A stretch of 5,542 nucleotides of DNA from an uncultured Eubacteriales bacterium. Its GTDB lineage: Bacteria > Bacillota > Clostridia > Christensenellales > DTU072. A program made the position numbers and the translations under genes. The notes under the pieces are model-generated. The model was not told the DNA's origin, made no database searches, and worked only from the letters and a program-made list of their open reading frames with translations. The number at the start of each line of letters is the position of its first letter. The first letter of the stretch is position 1. The stretch is from NCBI GenBank assembly GCA_902766325.1, contig CACXDF010000191.1:1-5542 (forward strand), given 5' to 3'. Positions 1 through 5,328 of this stretch are shown here, piece after piece.

Positions 1-528
1 CAAGGCACCTTGCTCGCAAGCAGAGTGCTCGGAAAGTACGCTCTTGATAACGGATTCGATTGTAAACTCAGCGAAGTGCACGGTATGTCTCAGCGCGGCG
101 GAAGCGTCATCACTTTCGTGCGTATCGGAGACAATATCGCTTCTCCCTTGATCGAAGAGGGCGGAGCCGATATCATCCTGGCTTTTGAAAAGCTGGAGGC
201 GCTACGCTACGCGCATTACCTTAAGAAAGACGGATTCTTGCTCTATTCTTCCCAAGAGATCATGCCGATGCCCGTCGTGACCGGCGCTTGCGCCTATCCG
301 ACCGACATCGAAGAAAGACTTCCGGAAAACTCCAAAGCCATCGACGCGCTCGGCCTTGCCGAAAAAGCGGGCAGTTCCAAAGCAGCCAACTCGGTCATCT
401 TGGGCGCTTTTACGAAGATCATGAAGTTGTCTTACGACAAGATGAAAGACGCTTTGATGGGTTCTATCCCGGCCAAGCTCTCCGCGATCAACGATAAGGC
501 CTTCGATTACGGGTATAACGCGATCTGA
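1..528 (+). CDS. iorB: Indolepyruvate ferredoxin oxidoreductase, beta subunit (5'-truncated by window edge)
   Basis: The frame is open from base 1 and reads Q-G-T-L-L-A-S-R, the tail of the GxGGQGTLLAS nucleotide-type loop of this family, so only roughly 10-15 N-terminal residues are missing; the true start lies outside the window. The hallmark EVHGMSQRGG is at residues 25-34 of the visible 175, followed by the family's SPLIEEGGADIILAFEKLEALR-like segment and, near the C-terminus, the KAANSVILGA-type helix. With the alpha subunit IorA, this subunit oxidatively decarboxylates arylpyruvates (indolepyruvate, phenylpyruvate) to aryl-acyl-CoA while reducing ferredoxin, in the cytoplasm of anaerobes during aromatic amino acid breakdown. 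An iorA gene would be expected just upstream, but cannot be seen. The HGMSQRGG motif favours IorB over the gamma subunits of other 2-oxoacid oxidoreductases, which remain a weaker alternative. The gene ends in TGA, 24 bp before a terminator. Confidence 0.88.
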   Translation, partial: QGTLLASRVLGKYALDNGFDCKLSEVHGMSQRGGSVITFVRIGDNIASPLIEEGGADIILAFEKLEALRYAHYLKKDGFLLYSSQEIMPMPVVTGACAYPTDIEERLPENSKAIDALGLAEKAGSSKAANSVILGAFTKIMKLSYDKMKDALMGSIPAKLSAINDKAFDYGYNAI

Positions 529-552
529 TCGTTATTTATAACAATCGTTTCG

Positions 553-583
553 TCCCGCGCGATTTTTTGCGCGGGATTTTTTT
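553..583 (+). terminator. Intrinsic terminator after iorB
   Basis: A perfect 8-bp GC-rich stem (TCCCGCGC at 553-560 with GCGCGGGA at 569-576) closes an 8-base T-rich loop and is followed at once by seven Ts (577-583). This is a textbook Rho-independent terminator that ends the iorB transcript and isolates the feo operon. Confidence 0.92.
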
Positions 584-620
584 ATAATTCGGTTTTAATT
601 CAAAAAACAACAAACAAAAT

Positions 621-636
621 ATGAAATTTATTTCAT
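621..636. promoter_or_regulatory. Candidate metalloregulator operator, upstream site
   Basis: A perfect inverted repeat, ATGAAAT-TT-ATTTCAT (7-bp arms, 2-bp spacer), ends 5 bp before the -35 box of the feo promoter. An ATGAAAT arm recurs at 686-692 within the second repeat. The AT-rich dyad vaguely resembles Fur boxes (TGATAAT-type arms) but does not match that consensus or a DtxR/IdeR one. The role as an iron-responsive operator is inferred from position and symmetry. In such AT-rich DNA a chance dyad is possible. Confidence 0.5.
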
Positions 637-641
637 TTTTC

Positions 642-670
642 TTGACAAAGAAAGAAAAGAGGAATATACT
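642..670 (+). promoter_or_regulatory. Sigma-A type promoter of the feo operon
   Basis: The -35 box TTGACA (642-647) is a perfect consensus match, the spacer is exactly 17 bp, and the -10 box is TATACT (665-670, one mismatch from TATAAT). The expected transcription start is near 677, giving a leader of about 44 bases before feoA. A promoter this strong would need repression when iron is plentiful, which fits the dyads on either side. Confidence 0.85.
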
Positions 671-683
671 TATGTCAAAGTGA

Positions 684-703
684 ATATGAAATAACATTCA
701 TAT
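684..703. promoter_or_regulatory. Candidate metalloregulator operator, downstream site
   Basis: An inverted repeat ATATGAA-ATAACA-TTCATAT (7-bp arms, 6-bp spacer) lies just after the expected transcription start and before the Shine-Dalgarno sequence at 707-713. An overlapping alternative pairing is TGAAT (681-685) with ATTCA (696-700). Together with the 621-636 dyad it brackets the promoter, an arrangement suited to repression. It could instead act as a weak hairpin in the 5' leader. The function is inferred only. Confidence 0.42.
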
Positions 704-720
704 AATAAGGAGGATGTAAA

Positions 721-936
721 ATGCCTATCGTTATGGCGCCGACGGACAGACCGGTCACCGTGATCAAGATCCTGGCCGAAGAAAAAGTAAAAAAGCATTT
801 GGAGAACCTGGGTATCACTATCGGATCGACGGTAACCGTTTTATCTGCGGAAGGAGGAAGCGTGATACTCCTCGTCAAAGAGGGAAGACTGGCACTCGAT
901 AAAGATCTTGCGACGAAAATACTCGTAAGAATATAA
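721..936 (+). CDS. feoA: FeoA domain protein, first copy
   Basis: This 71-residue protein has the length and pattern of a stand-alone FeoA: a small SH3-like beta-barrel with the helix-turn KKHLENLGITIGSTVTVL (about residues 24-41), then a Gly-rich turn and the closing strands ending in KILVRI. FeoA proteins are cytosolic partners of FeoB and are thought to modulate the Fe2+ transporter or its GTPase. The ATG is fixed by AAGGAGG at 707-713, 7 bp upstream. It is the first gene after the feo promoter, 32 bp before a second feoA. The segment after the LGI turn (LSAEGGSVILLVKEGRLAL) is more hydrophobic than in copy 2, so the two copies are clearly diverged rather than a recent duplication. Confidence 0.88.
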   Translation: MPIVMAPTDRPVTVIKILAEEKVKKHLENLGITIGSTVTVLSAEGGSVILLVKEGRLALDKDLATKILVRI

Positions 937-968
937 AAAAAAGAAAATATAGGAGGAAATCAAAAACT

Positions 969-1202
969 ATGGAAAAGAAATTGAGCGATTTTTCCATTGG
1001 ACAGACCGGTGTGATCAAGTCTGTGGGCGGCGAAGGTAAAATTCGGCGCCGTTTGTTCGACATGGGAGTAACACCGGGTGCGGACGTGTTTTTAAGAAAG
1101 GTGGCGCCGCTCGGAGACCCCATCGAAGTGACCCTTCGCGGGTATGAGCTTACGCTCAGAAAGAGCGAGGCCGAAGTCGTTATGGTGGAGGTGAAACAAT
1201 GA
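969..1202 (+). CDS. feoA: FeoA domain protein, second copy
   Basis: This 77-residue protein has the classical FeoA pattern: LSDFSIGQTGVIKSV at the N-terminus, then IRRRLFDMGVTPGADVFL (about residues 25-42, the conserved R-L-x-x-M-G-x-x-P-G core), then PLGDPIEV-TLRGYELTLRKSEAEVV with the conserved GDP and G-x-x-L-x-L-R elements. It matches the textbook FeoA consensus better than the first copy and is probably the main FeoB partner. AGGAGG at 951-956 lies 12 bp before the ATG, a slightly long spacing. Its TGA stop overlaps the feoB ATG (ATGA, 1199-1202), and the feoB Shine-Dalgarno GGAGGTG (1187-1193) lies inside this gene. The two are therefore likely translationally coupled and made in similar amounts. 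Confidence 0.92.
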   Translation: MEKKLSDFSIGQTGVIKSVGGEGKIRRRLFDMGVTPGADVFLRKVAPLGDPIEVTLRGYELTLRKSEAEVVMVEVKQ

Positions 1203-3823
1203 AAAAATTTGTTCTTGCCGGTAACCCGAACTGCGGAAAGACCACTTTATTCAATAACCTGACAGGCTCGACGGCGCACGTCGGCAACTGGCCGGGCGTT
1301 ACCGTAGATAAGAGAGAAGGACTGTACAAAAAGTGTCCGGAACCCATTTCTATCGTTGACCTTCCCGGTATTTATTCTTTGTCGCCGTACACGCCCGAAG
1401 AAGTCATTTCGCGTAACTTTATTTTGGACGAAAAACCCGATTGCGTCATCAATATAGTCGACGCGACCAATCTGGAACGAAACCTGTATCTCACCACCCA
1501 ACTGATGGAGATCGACGTGCCGCTCGTGATCGCGCTCAACATGATGGACGAGGTAGAAAAATGCGGCGATAAGATCGACGCGGCGAGTCTTGAAAAAAAG
1601 ATCGGCGTGCCCGTCGTGCCCATCTCCGCTCTGAAGGAAAAAGGCCTTGACGAACTGATGAAGAGAGCCTATGCGGCGAGCAGAGAAGCCCGAAATGGCG
1701 TGACGGTATTGGAGGACACCGCTTTGATGCACCTTATCAGCGACTGCCGTATCGCTTTGAAGCATATCGGCGTTGAAAACGCGCTTTTCCATGCCGTAAA
1801 ACTGGCTGAAATGGACGAATTGGAAGTAGCGGCCCATCCGGACTCGGCGAAGATGGTCGAAGAATTTAAGTCCACTTTTAACGACGACGTTTTCGGTAAC
1901 GACTTCGAGGCGATCGTCGCCGATAGCCGTTATAAATATATTTCCAAAAACTATTCTCACGCGTTAACCAAGAAAAAGTCTTCTTCGGAAAGAAAGTTGA
2001 CCAAGTCGGATAAAGTCGATAAGGTCTTGACCCATCGCGTATGGGGTATTCCGATCTTTTTGGTCATTTTATTCTTGATATTCCACCTTACCTTCTCGGA
2101 AGACCTTTTGTATTTGGGCGCAGGCGGCGTGTTTGATAAGGACGAGCCGGTCGTAGCGTACGATATCGACGGTAACGTGATCGAGAACGTCGAAGAAGAC
2201 GGCATCTACTACGACGAAGACGGTAATGAAGCGGTCGCCGTGTTCGAAGACGGCGAATTGGCCGCGCTTGAACTCGTCCCCTATGCCTACGATAAAGAAG
2301 GCAACGCCATCAAAGCGTTTTACGATGCGGAAGGAAACGAATTGACCGTTCTTGCCGACGAAAACGGCGAAGTAGTCGACCTGTTCGACGCCGCCGGCAA
2401 CAAATATGAACAACTGTACAATATAGACGGCTACAAAGCCGAGATCGTTTTGAACGAAGACGGAGAATTCGAGGACGTGGAATTTGCTTCCGCAATCGAT
2501 GAATTCTGTTCGGAAATCACGGTCAACACATTCTTCGGATACGAAGAGAGCGTATTCAGCCCCGGCGTTATCCTCTTTAATACGTTGGATACCTTTACCG
2601 GATTCCTGTCCGCCTGCATGACGCAAGCTCTTTCCGGAGCGGCGCCTTGGGTGAGCGGATTGATCGTCGACGGTATTCTGGCAGGTCTTTTTTCTGTACT
2701 TTCTTTCCTGCCTCAGATCCTTTTACTGTTCCTCTTCTTCTCCATTTTGGAGGACAGCGGGTATATGGCGCGTGTTGCGTTCATTTTGGACAGGATCTTC
2801 CGTCGATTCGGGCTGTCGGGTAGGGCGTTTATGCCCATGATCATGGGCTTCGGGTGCAGCATCCCGGCCATGATCAATACCCGTACGCTTGCCGACGAAA
2901 GAGAAAGGACCGCTACCATCCGCGTGATCCCGTTCTTCTCCTGCAGCGCCAAGTTGCCCATTCTGACGGCTATCGCCGGAGGTATCGTGCAGATGTTCGG
3001 CGTAGGCAACGCGGACCTTATCACGTACGGAATGTACCTGCTCGGCGTTGTAACGGCTATCGCTTGCGTCATTCTGATGCGCGCCACGACTATGAAAGGA
3101 GAGGTTCCTCCGTTCATTATGGAATTGCCCGCTTACCACGCGCCGCAGTTTAAAGCGCTTATGCTCCACTTGTGGGATAAAGCGAAGCACTTTGTCAAGA
3201 AAGCCTTTACCATCATCCTTGCGTCTACGATCTTTATTTGGTTCGTCAGTCACTTCAACTGGAATTGGCAATTCTTGGAAGACGAGCAGATCAACAGCAG
3301 TATCTTAGCCGGTATCGGCGGACTGGTACAACCGCTCTTTACGCCCCTTGGCTTCGGTAGTCAACTCGGTGTTAACGGATGGGTGTTCGTTGTGGCCGCC
3401 GTCACGGGCTTGATCGCAAAAGAAAACGTCATCGCGACATTCGGTACTCTCGGGGCTTGCCTTGCCGGCGCGGCTATCGACGTAGAAGCGGACGGCGGTG
3501 TCGGCGCGGTCGCCGCTATGATCTCCGGGACCGGGATCAACGTGGCCGGACTTATCGCCTTCATTGCTTTCAATATGCTGACCATTCCTTGTTTTGCGGC
3601 CGTAGCCACGGCTAAAGCGGAACTCCCGAATAAGAAGTCATTCCGCTTCACGCTCCTGTTCTGGATCGCGACGTCCTACGTCACCGCAAGCATGGTATAC
3701 CTGATCGGCACCTGGTGGTGGACGGTATTCATCTTCGCCGCTGTATGGGCGCTCGTCATCACCGCTATCGTGTTGCAAAATAAAGGCAAACTTAACCTTA
3801 AGAGTTTAAAAAGGAGTAAATAA
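1199..3823 (+). CDS. feoB: Ferrous iron transporter FeoB with a large acidic repeat insert
   Basis: FeoB imports Fe2+ across the cytoplasmic membrane using an N-terminal G domain. All G motifs are visible: G1 GNPNCGKTT (8-16), G2 region HVGNWPGVTV (27-36), G3 DLPG (54-57), G4 NMMD (114-117) and G5 SAL (143-145). A helical linker follows to about residue 275, then TM1 (281-299). The membrane core carries the family signatures: VDGILAGLFSVLSFLPQI (490-507), LEDSGYMAR (517-525), GFGCSIPA (551-558, Cys553), PFFSCSAKLPI (578-588, Cys582) and the second gate TGLIAKENVIATFG (736-749). The product is 874 residues, against about 770 for E. coli FeoB. The excess is explained by an acidic repetitive stretch between TM1 and the VDG segment (about 312-440), described separately. 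The ATG sits 7 codons before G1 and follows GGAGGTG by 5 bp. The frame is intact and no key motif is missing. Confidence 0.96.
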   Translation: MKKFVLAGNPNCGKTTLFNNLTGSTAHVGNWPGVTVDKREGLYKKCPEPISIVDLPGIYSLSPYTPEEVISRNFILDEKPDCVINIVDATNLERNLYLTTQLMEIDVPLVIALNMMDEVEKCGDKIDAASLEKKIGVPVVPISALKEKGLDELMKRAYAASREARNGVTVLEDTALMHLISDCRIALKHIGVENALFHAVKLAEMDELEVAAHPDSAKMVEEFKSTFNDDVFGNDFEAIVADSRYKYISKNYSHALTKKKSSSERKLTKSDKVDKVLTHRVWGIPIFLVILFLIFHLTFSEDLLYLGAGGVFDKDEPVVAYDIDGNVIENVEEDGIYYDEDGNEAVAVFEDGELAALELVPYAYDKEGNAIKAFYDAEGNELTVLADENGEVVDLFDAAGNKYEQLYNIDGYKAEIVLNEDGEFEDVEFASAIDEFCSEITVNTFFGYEESVFSPGVILFNTLDTFTGFLSACMTQALSGAAPWVSGLIVDGILAGLFSVLSFLPQILLLFLFFSILEDSGYMARVAFILDRIFRRFGLSGRAFMPMIMGFGCSIPAMINTRTLADERERTATIRVIPFFSCSAKLPILTAIAGGIVQMFGVGNADLITYGMYLLGVVTAIACVILMRATTMKGEVPPFIMELPAYHAPQFKALMLHLWDKAKHFVKKAFTIILASTIFIWFVSHFNWNWQFLEDEQINSSILAGIGGLVQPLFTPLGFGSQLGVNGWVFVVAAVTGLIAKENVIATFGTLGACLAGAAIDVEADGGVGAVAAMISGTGINVAGLIAFIAFNMLTIPCFAAVATAKAELPNKKSFRFTLLFWIATSYVTASMVYLIGTWWWTVFIFAAVWALVITAIVLQNKGKLNLKSLKRSK
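2159..2476 (+). repeat. Acidic D-x-(D/E)-G-N repeat domain inserted in FeoB (residues 321-426)
   Basis: This in-frame stretch encodes about ten short units centred on a glycine turn, including YDIDGN (321), YDEDGN (338), YDKEGN (364), YDAEGN (375), FDAAGN (396), YNIDGY (407) and LNEDGE (418). The turn glycines fall at 325, 335, 342, 352, 368, 379, 390, 400, 411 and 422, so the second half has a near-regular 11-residue period. By my count residues 301-440 contain 41 Asp/Glu, only 5 Lys and no Arg. The unit pattern of an aromatic residue followed by D-x-x-G-N suggests stacked beta-hairpins. It lies just after TM1, and since the G domain is cytoplasmic the stretch should be extracytoplasmic. The DNA copies are diverged, so this is an old repeat rather than a fresh tandem expansion. 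Its function is unknown; cation binding is a hypothesis. Confidence 0.8.
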
Positions 3824-3826
3824 AAA

Positions 3827-4039
3827 ATGTCACCGTGGGAGATCGTACTTATCGTAGCTTGCGTACTCTTCGTTGTCGGCGTTGCCGCTTGGTCGATCGT
3901 CAAAAAGAAACGCAATAAAAAGAAAGGTATCGTCGCTTGTTGCGATTGCGGCGGATCCTGTTCGGGCTGTTGCGGCTCTTGCGGAAATTGTCAAGGACAC
4001 ATGAATAAGGAGGAGCTGAAAAAGTTCCTCGAAAAGTAA
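3827..4039 (+). CDS. FeoB-associated Cys-rich membrane protein
   Basis: A 70-residue protein with three clear parts: one membrane helix at about 5-24, a strongly basic KKKRNKKK juxtamembrane patch (26-33), and a cysteine cluster with eight Cys between residues 38 and 55 (38, 39, 41, 45, 48, 49, 52, 55), followed by a short charged helical tail. This matches the small Cys-rich family often found directly after feoB in Firmicutes. The positive-inside rule puts the basic patch and the Cys cluster in the cytoplasm. A role in receiving or buffering incoming Fe2+, or in assisting FeoB, is inferred from this topology and context. The gene starts 3 bp after the feoB stop, with AAGGAG (3811-3816) lying in the feoB 3' end, 10 bp before the ATG. 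It is the last gene of the feo operon. Confidence 0.87.
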   Translation: MSPWEIVLIVACVLFVVGVAAWSIVKKKRNKKKGIVACCDCGGSCSGCCGSCGNCQGHMNKEELKKFLEK

Positions 4040-4050
4040 CCTTCCTTTAT

Positions 4051-4094
4051 TATATAGAAAACGCGGGTTCGGACGGACTCGCGTTTTCTATATA
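4051..4094 (+). terminator. Long hairpin terminator after the feo operon
   Basis: A perfect 15-bp stem (TATATAGAAAACGCG at 4051-4065 with its reverse complement at 4080-4094) can be extended inwards by five more pairs including two G-U wobbles, leaving a GGAC loop. There is no separate T-run after the stem. Instead the GC core is preceded by GAAAA and followed by TTTTCTATATA, so the U-tract would be the outer part of the 3' arm. The symmetry means it could act on both strands. It lies 11 bp after the Cys-rich gene. Confidence 0.75.
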
Positions 4095-4111
4095 AAAAAA
4101 TAATACGCATA

Positions 4112-4140
4112 TTGTTATCATTCGATCGTTTCGGTATAAT
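4112..4140 (+). promoter_or_regulatory. Sigma-A type promoter of the CDF-nitroreductase unit
   Basis: A perfect -10 box TATAAT (4135-4140) lies 17 bp after TTGTTA (4112-4117, four of six matches to the -35 consensus). The expected start is near 4147, about 42 bases before the exporter gene. No convincing operator dyad like those of the feo promoter is visible here, so the two units are probably regulated differently. Confidence 0.7.
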
Positions 4141-4188
4141 AAAAGAATACATTAAGTATTTGATTATATCTTTATAAGAGGGAAAAAC

Positions 4189-5313
4189 ATGGAAAACAGA
4201 GAAAAAGAGATCGTAAAGACAAGCTTTATAGGAATATGCGGTAACGCGCTATTGGTCGCGTTTAAAGCGTTCGTCGGTATTATCGCCGGCTCCGTATCCA
4301 TCGTCATGGACGCCGTCAATAACTTTACGGACGCTATATCAAGTATCATTACCATTATAGGCACGAAACTTTCCGCAAAGAAACCGGACAAAAAGCATCC
4401 GTACGGGTACGGACGGATAGAATATCTGACGTCGACGCTTATCGCCGTTCTGATCCTGTTTGCTGGCGGTATGGCGGTGTACGAGTCGGTCAAGTCGATC
4501 ATAGATCATTTCCAAAGCGGATCAATGCCGTCGTTCGAGACCTATTCTATCGTCATCATTGCCGCGGCGATCGTCTTTAAGATCGTGATCGGATTGTTTT
4601 TCCGTAGTAAAGGTAAAAAAATAGGGAGCGAAGCGTTGAAAGCGTCCGGTATGGACGCGATGCTCGACTCCGTACTTTCGGCGGCGACGCTGGTCGGAAT
4701 GATCGTTGCTAAGTTTGCCGGAATTTACGTCGAGGGGTACTTGGGCGTCTTGATCGGTCTATTCATTTTAAAGAGCGGTTTCGGCGTTATGAAAGAGTCT
4801 TTATCTTCCATGATCGGGGATCGGTTTGAAAAAGACTACGTCGTTGCGATCAAAGAGGACATCAATAAGATCGAGGGCGTGCTCGGGTGTTACGACTTGA
4901 TCCTGAATAGCTACGGACATAACAGGAATATCGGTTCCGTTCACGTCGGCGTGAACGAAAGTATGACGGCAAAAGAAATACAGGTGCTTGAACGGAAGAT
5001 CTCCGCTCTCTTATACGAAAAGTATCACACGATCATGACGATAGGCATTTATGCCGAACGTCCGTCGGATGAAAAATCAAAAAAGATATACGATAGCGTA
5101 ATGAAAGCGATCGAAAAGTATCCGAGCGTTTTGCAAATGCACGGATTTTATACGGATGACGAGACAAAAACGATTGTTTTCGATTTGGTCGTTTCTTTCG
5201 ACGACCCGGAACCGGCAGAGACTATCCGAAAGATAAAGGAAGAAACGGAAAAAGCCAACGATGGGTATGCCGTATTCGTTCAGTACGACCGGGATTTCAG
5301 TCTATCGGAATAA
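4189..5313 (+). CDS. Cation diffusion facilitator (CDF) family divalent metal exporter
   Basis: A 374-residue CDF protein, expected to export divalent metal in exchange for protons. About six membrane helices fill residues 12-200. The TM2 metal site reads DAVNNFTDAISS (41-52), giving N44-x3-D48, and the TM5 site reads GMDAMLDSV (154-162), giving D156-x3-D160. The KKHPYGYGRIEYL loop (68-80) is a family signature. In FieF/YiiP the sites are DxxxD and HxxxD; an N/D-D plus D-D set is typical of Mn2+ exporters of the MntE/MneP type, so Mn2+ (or Fe2+) is more likely than Zn2+. This is inference from motifs. The cytoplasmic domain at about 211-290 contains GCYDLILNSYG and the H-V-G-V strand. It is followed by a further segment of about 80 residues (291-374) that looks like a second small alpha/beta domain. 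GAGGG (4178-4182) supports the ATG. Confidence 0.92.
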   Translation: MENREKEIVKTSFIGICGNALLVAFKAFVGIIAGSVSIVMDAVNNFTDAISSIITIIGTKLSAKKPDKKHPYGYGRIEYLTSTLIAVLILFAGGMAVYESVKSIIDHFQSGSMPSFETYSIVIIAAAIVFKIVIGLFFRSKGKKIGSEALKASGMDAMLDSVLSAATLVGMIVAKFAGIYVEGYLGVLIGLFILKSGFGVMKESLSSMIGDRFEKDYVVAIKEDINKIEGVLGCYDLILNSYGHNRNIGSVHVGVNESMTAKEIQVLERKISALLYEKYHTIMTIGIYAERPSDEKSKKIYDSVMKAIEKYPSVLQMHGFYTDDETKTIVFDLVVSFDDPEPAETIRKIKEETEKANDGYAVFVQYDRDFSLSE

Positions 5314-5328
5314 AAACGGGAGGATATT

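Noticed and set aside
701..706. TATAAT as a second -10 box for feoA
   Set aside because: No -35-like sequence lies about 17 bp upstream, and it would leave almost no leader before the Shine-Dalgarno sequence.
584..720. Riboswitch or small RNA in the feoA upstream region
   Set aside because: The expected leader is only about 44 bases and shows no multi-helix fold. The features present are explained by a promoter and dyads.
1247..1960. Long antisense open frame (237 codons) opposite the feoB G domain
   Set aside because: It mirrors a strongly conserved coding region, has no recognisable domain or ribosome binding site, and its composition is that expected of a shadow frame of GC-biased codons.
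2159..2476. Possibility that the FeoB insert is a mobile element, intein or frameshift artefact
   Set aside because: The frame is continuous, there are no terminal repeats, target duplications or intein splice motifs (no Cys/Ser start with HN-Cys end), and codon use matches the flanks.
2069..2626. Antisense open frame (185 codons) opposite the FeoB acidic insert
   Set aside because: The sense frame continues the intact feoB gene and shows protein-level repeats. The antisense product is low-complexity F/V-rich sequence produced by complementing GAC/GAA codons.
2723..3271. Overlapping antisense frames and a + strand frame (2854-3153) inside the FeoB membrane domain
   Set aside because: They yield R/H/Q-rich unstructured sequence typical of off-frame reading, while the feoB frame carries clear family motifs.
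4112..4122. TTGTTATCATT as a Fur half-site at the CDF promoter
   Set aside because: Only one arm is present, with no inverted partner at a suitable distance. The overlap with the -35 region explains part of the sequence.
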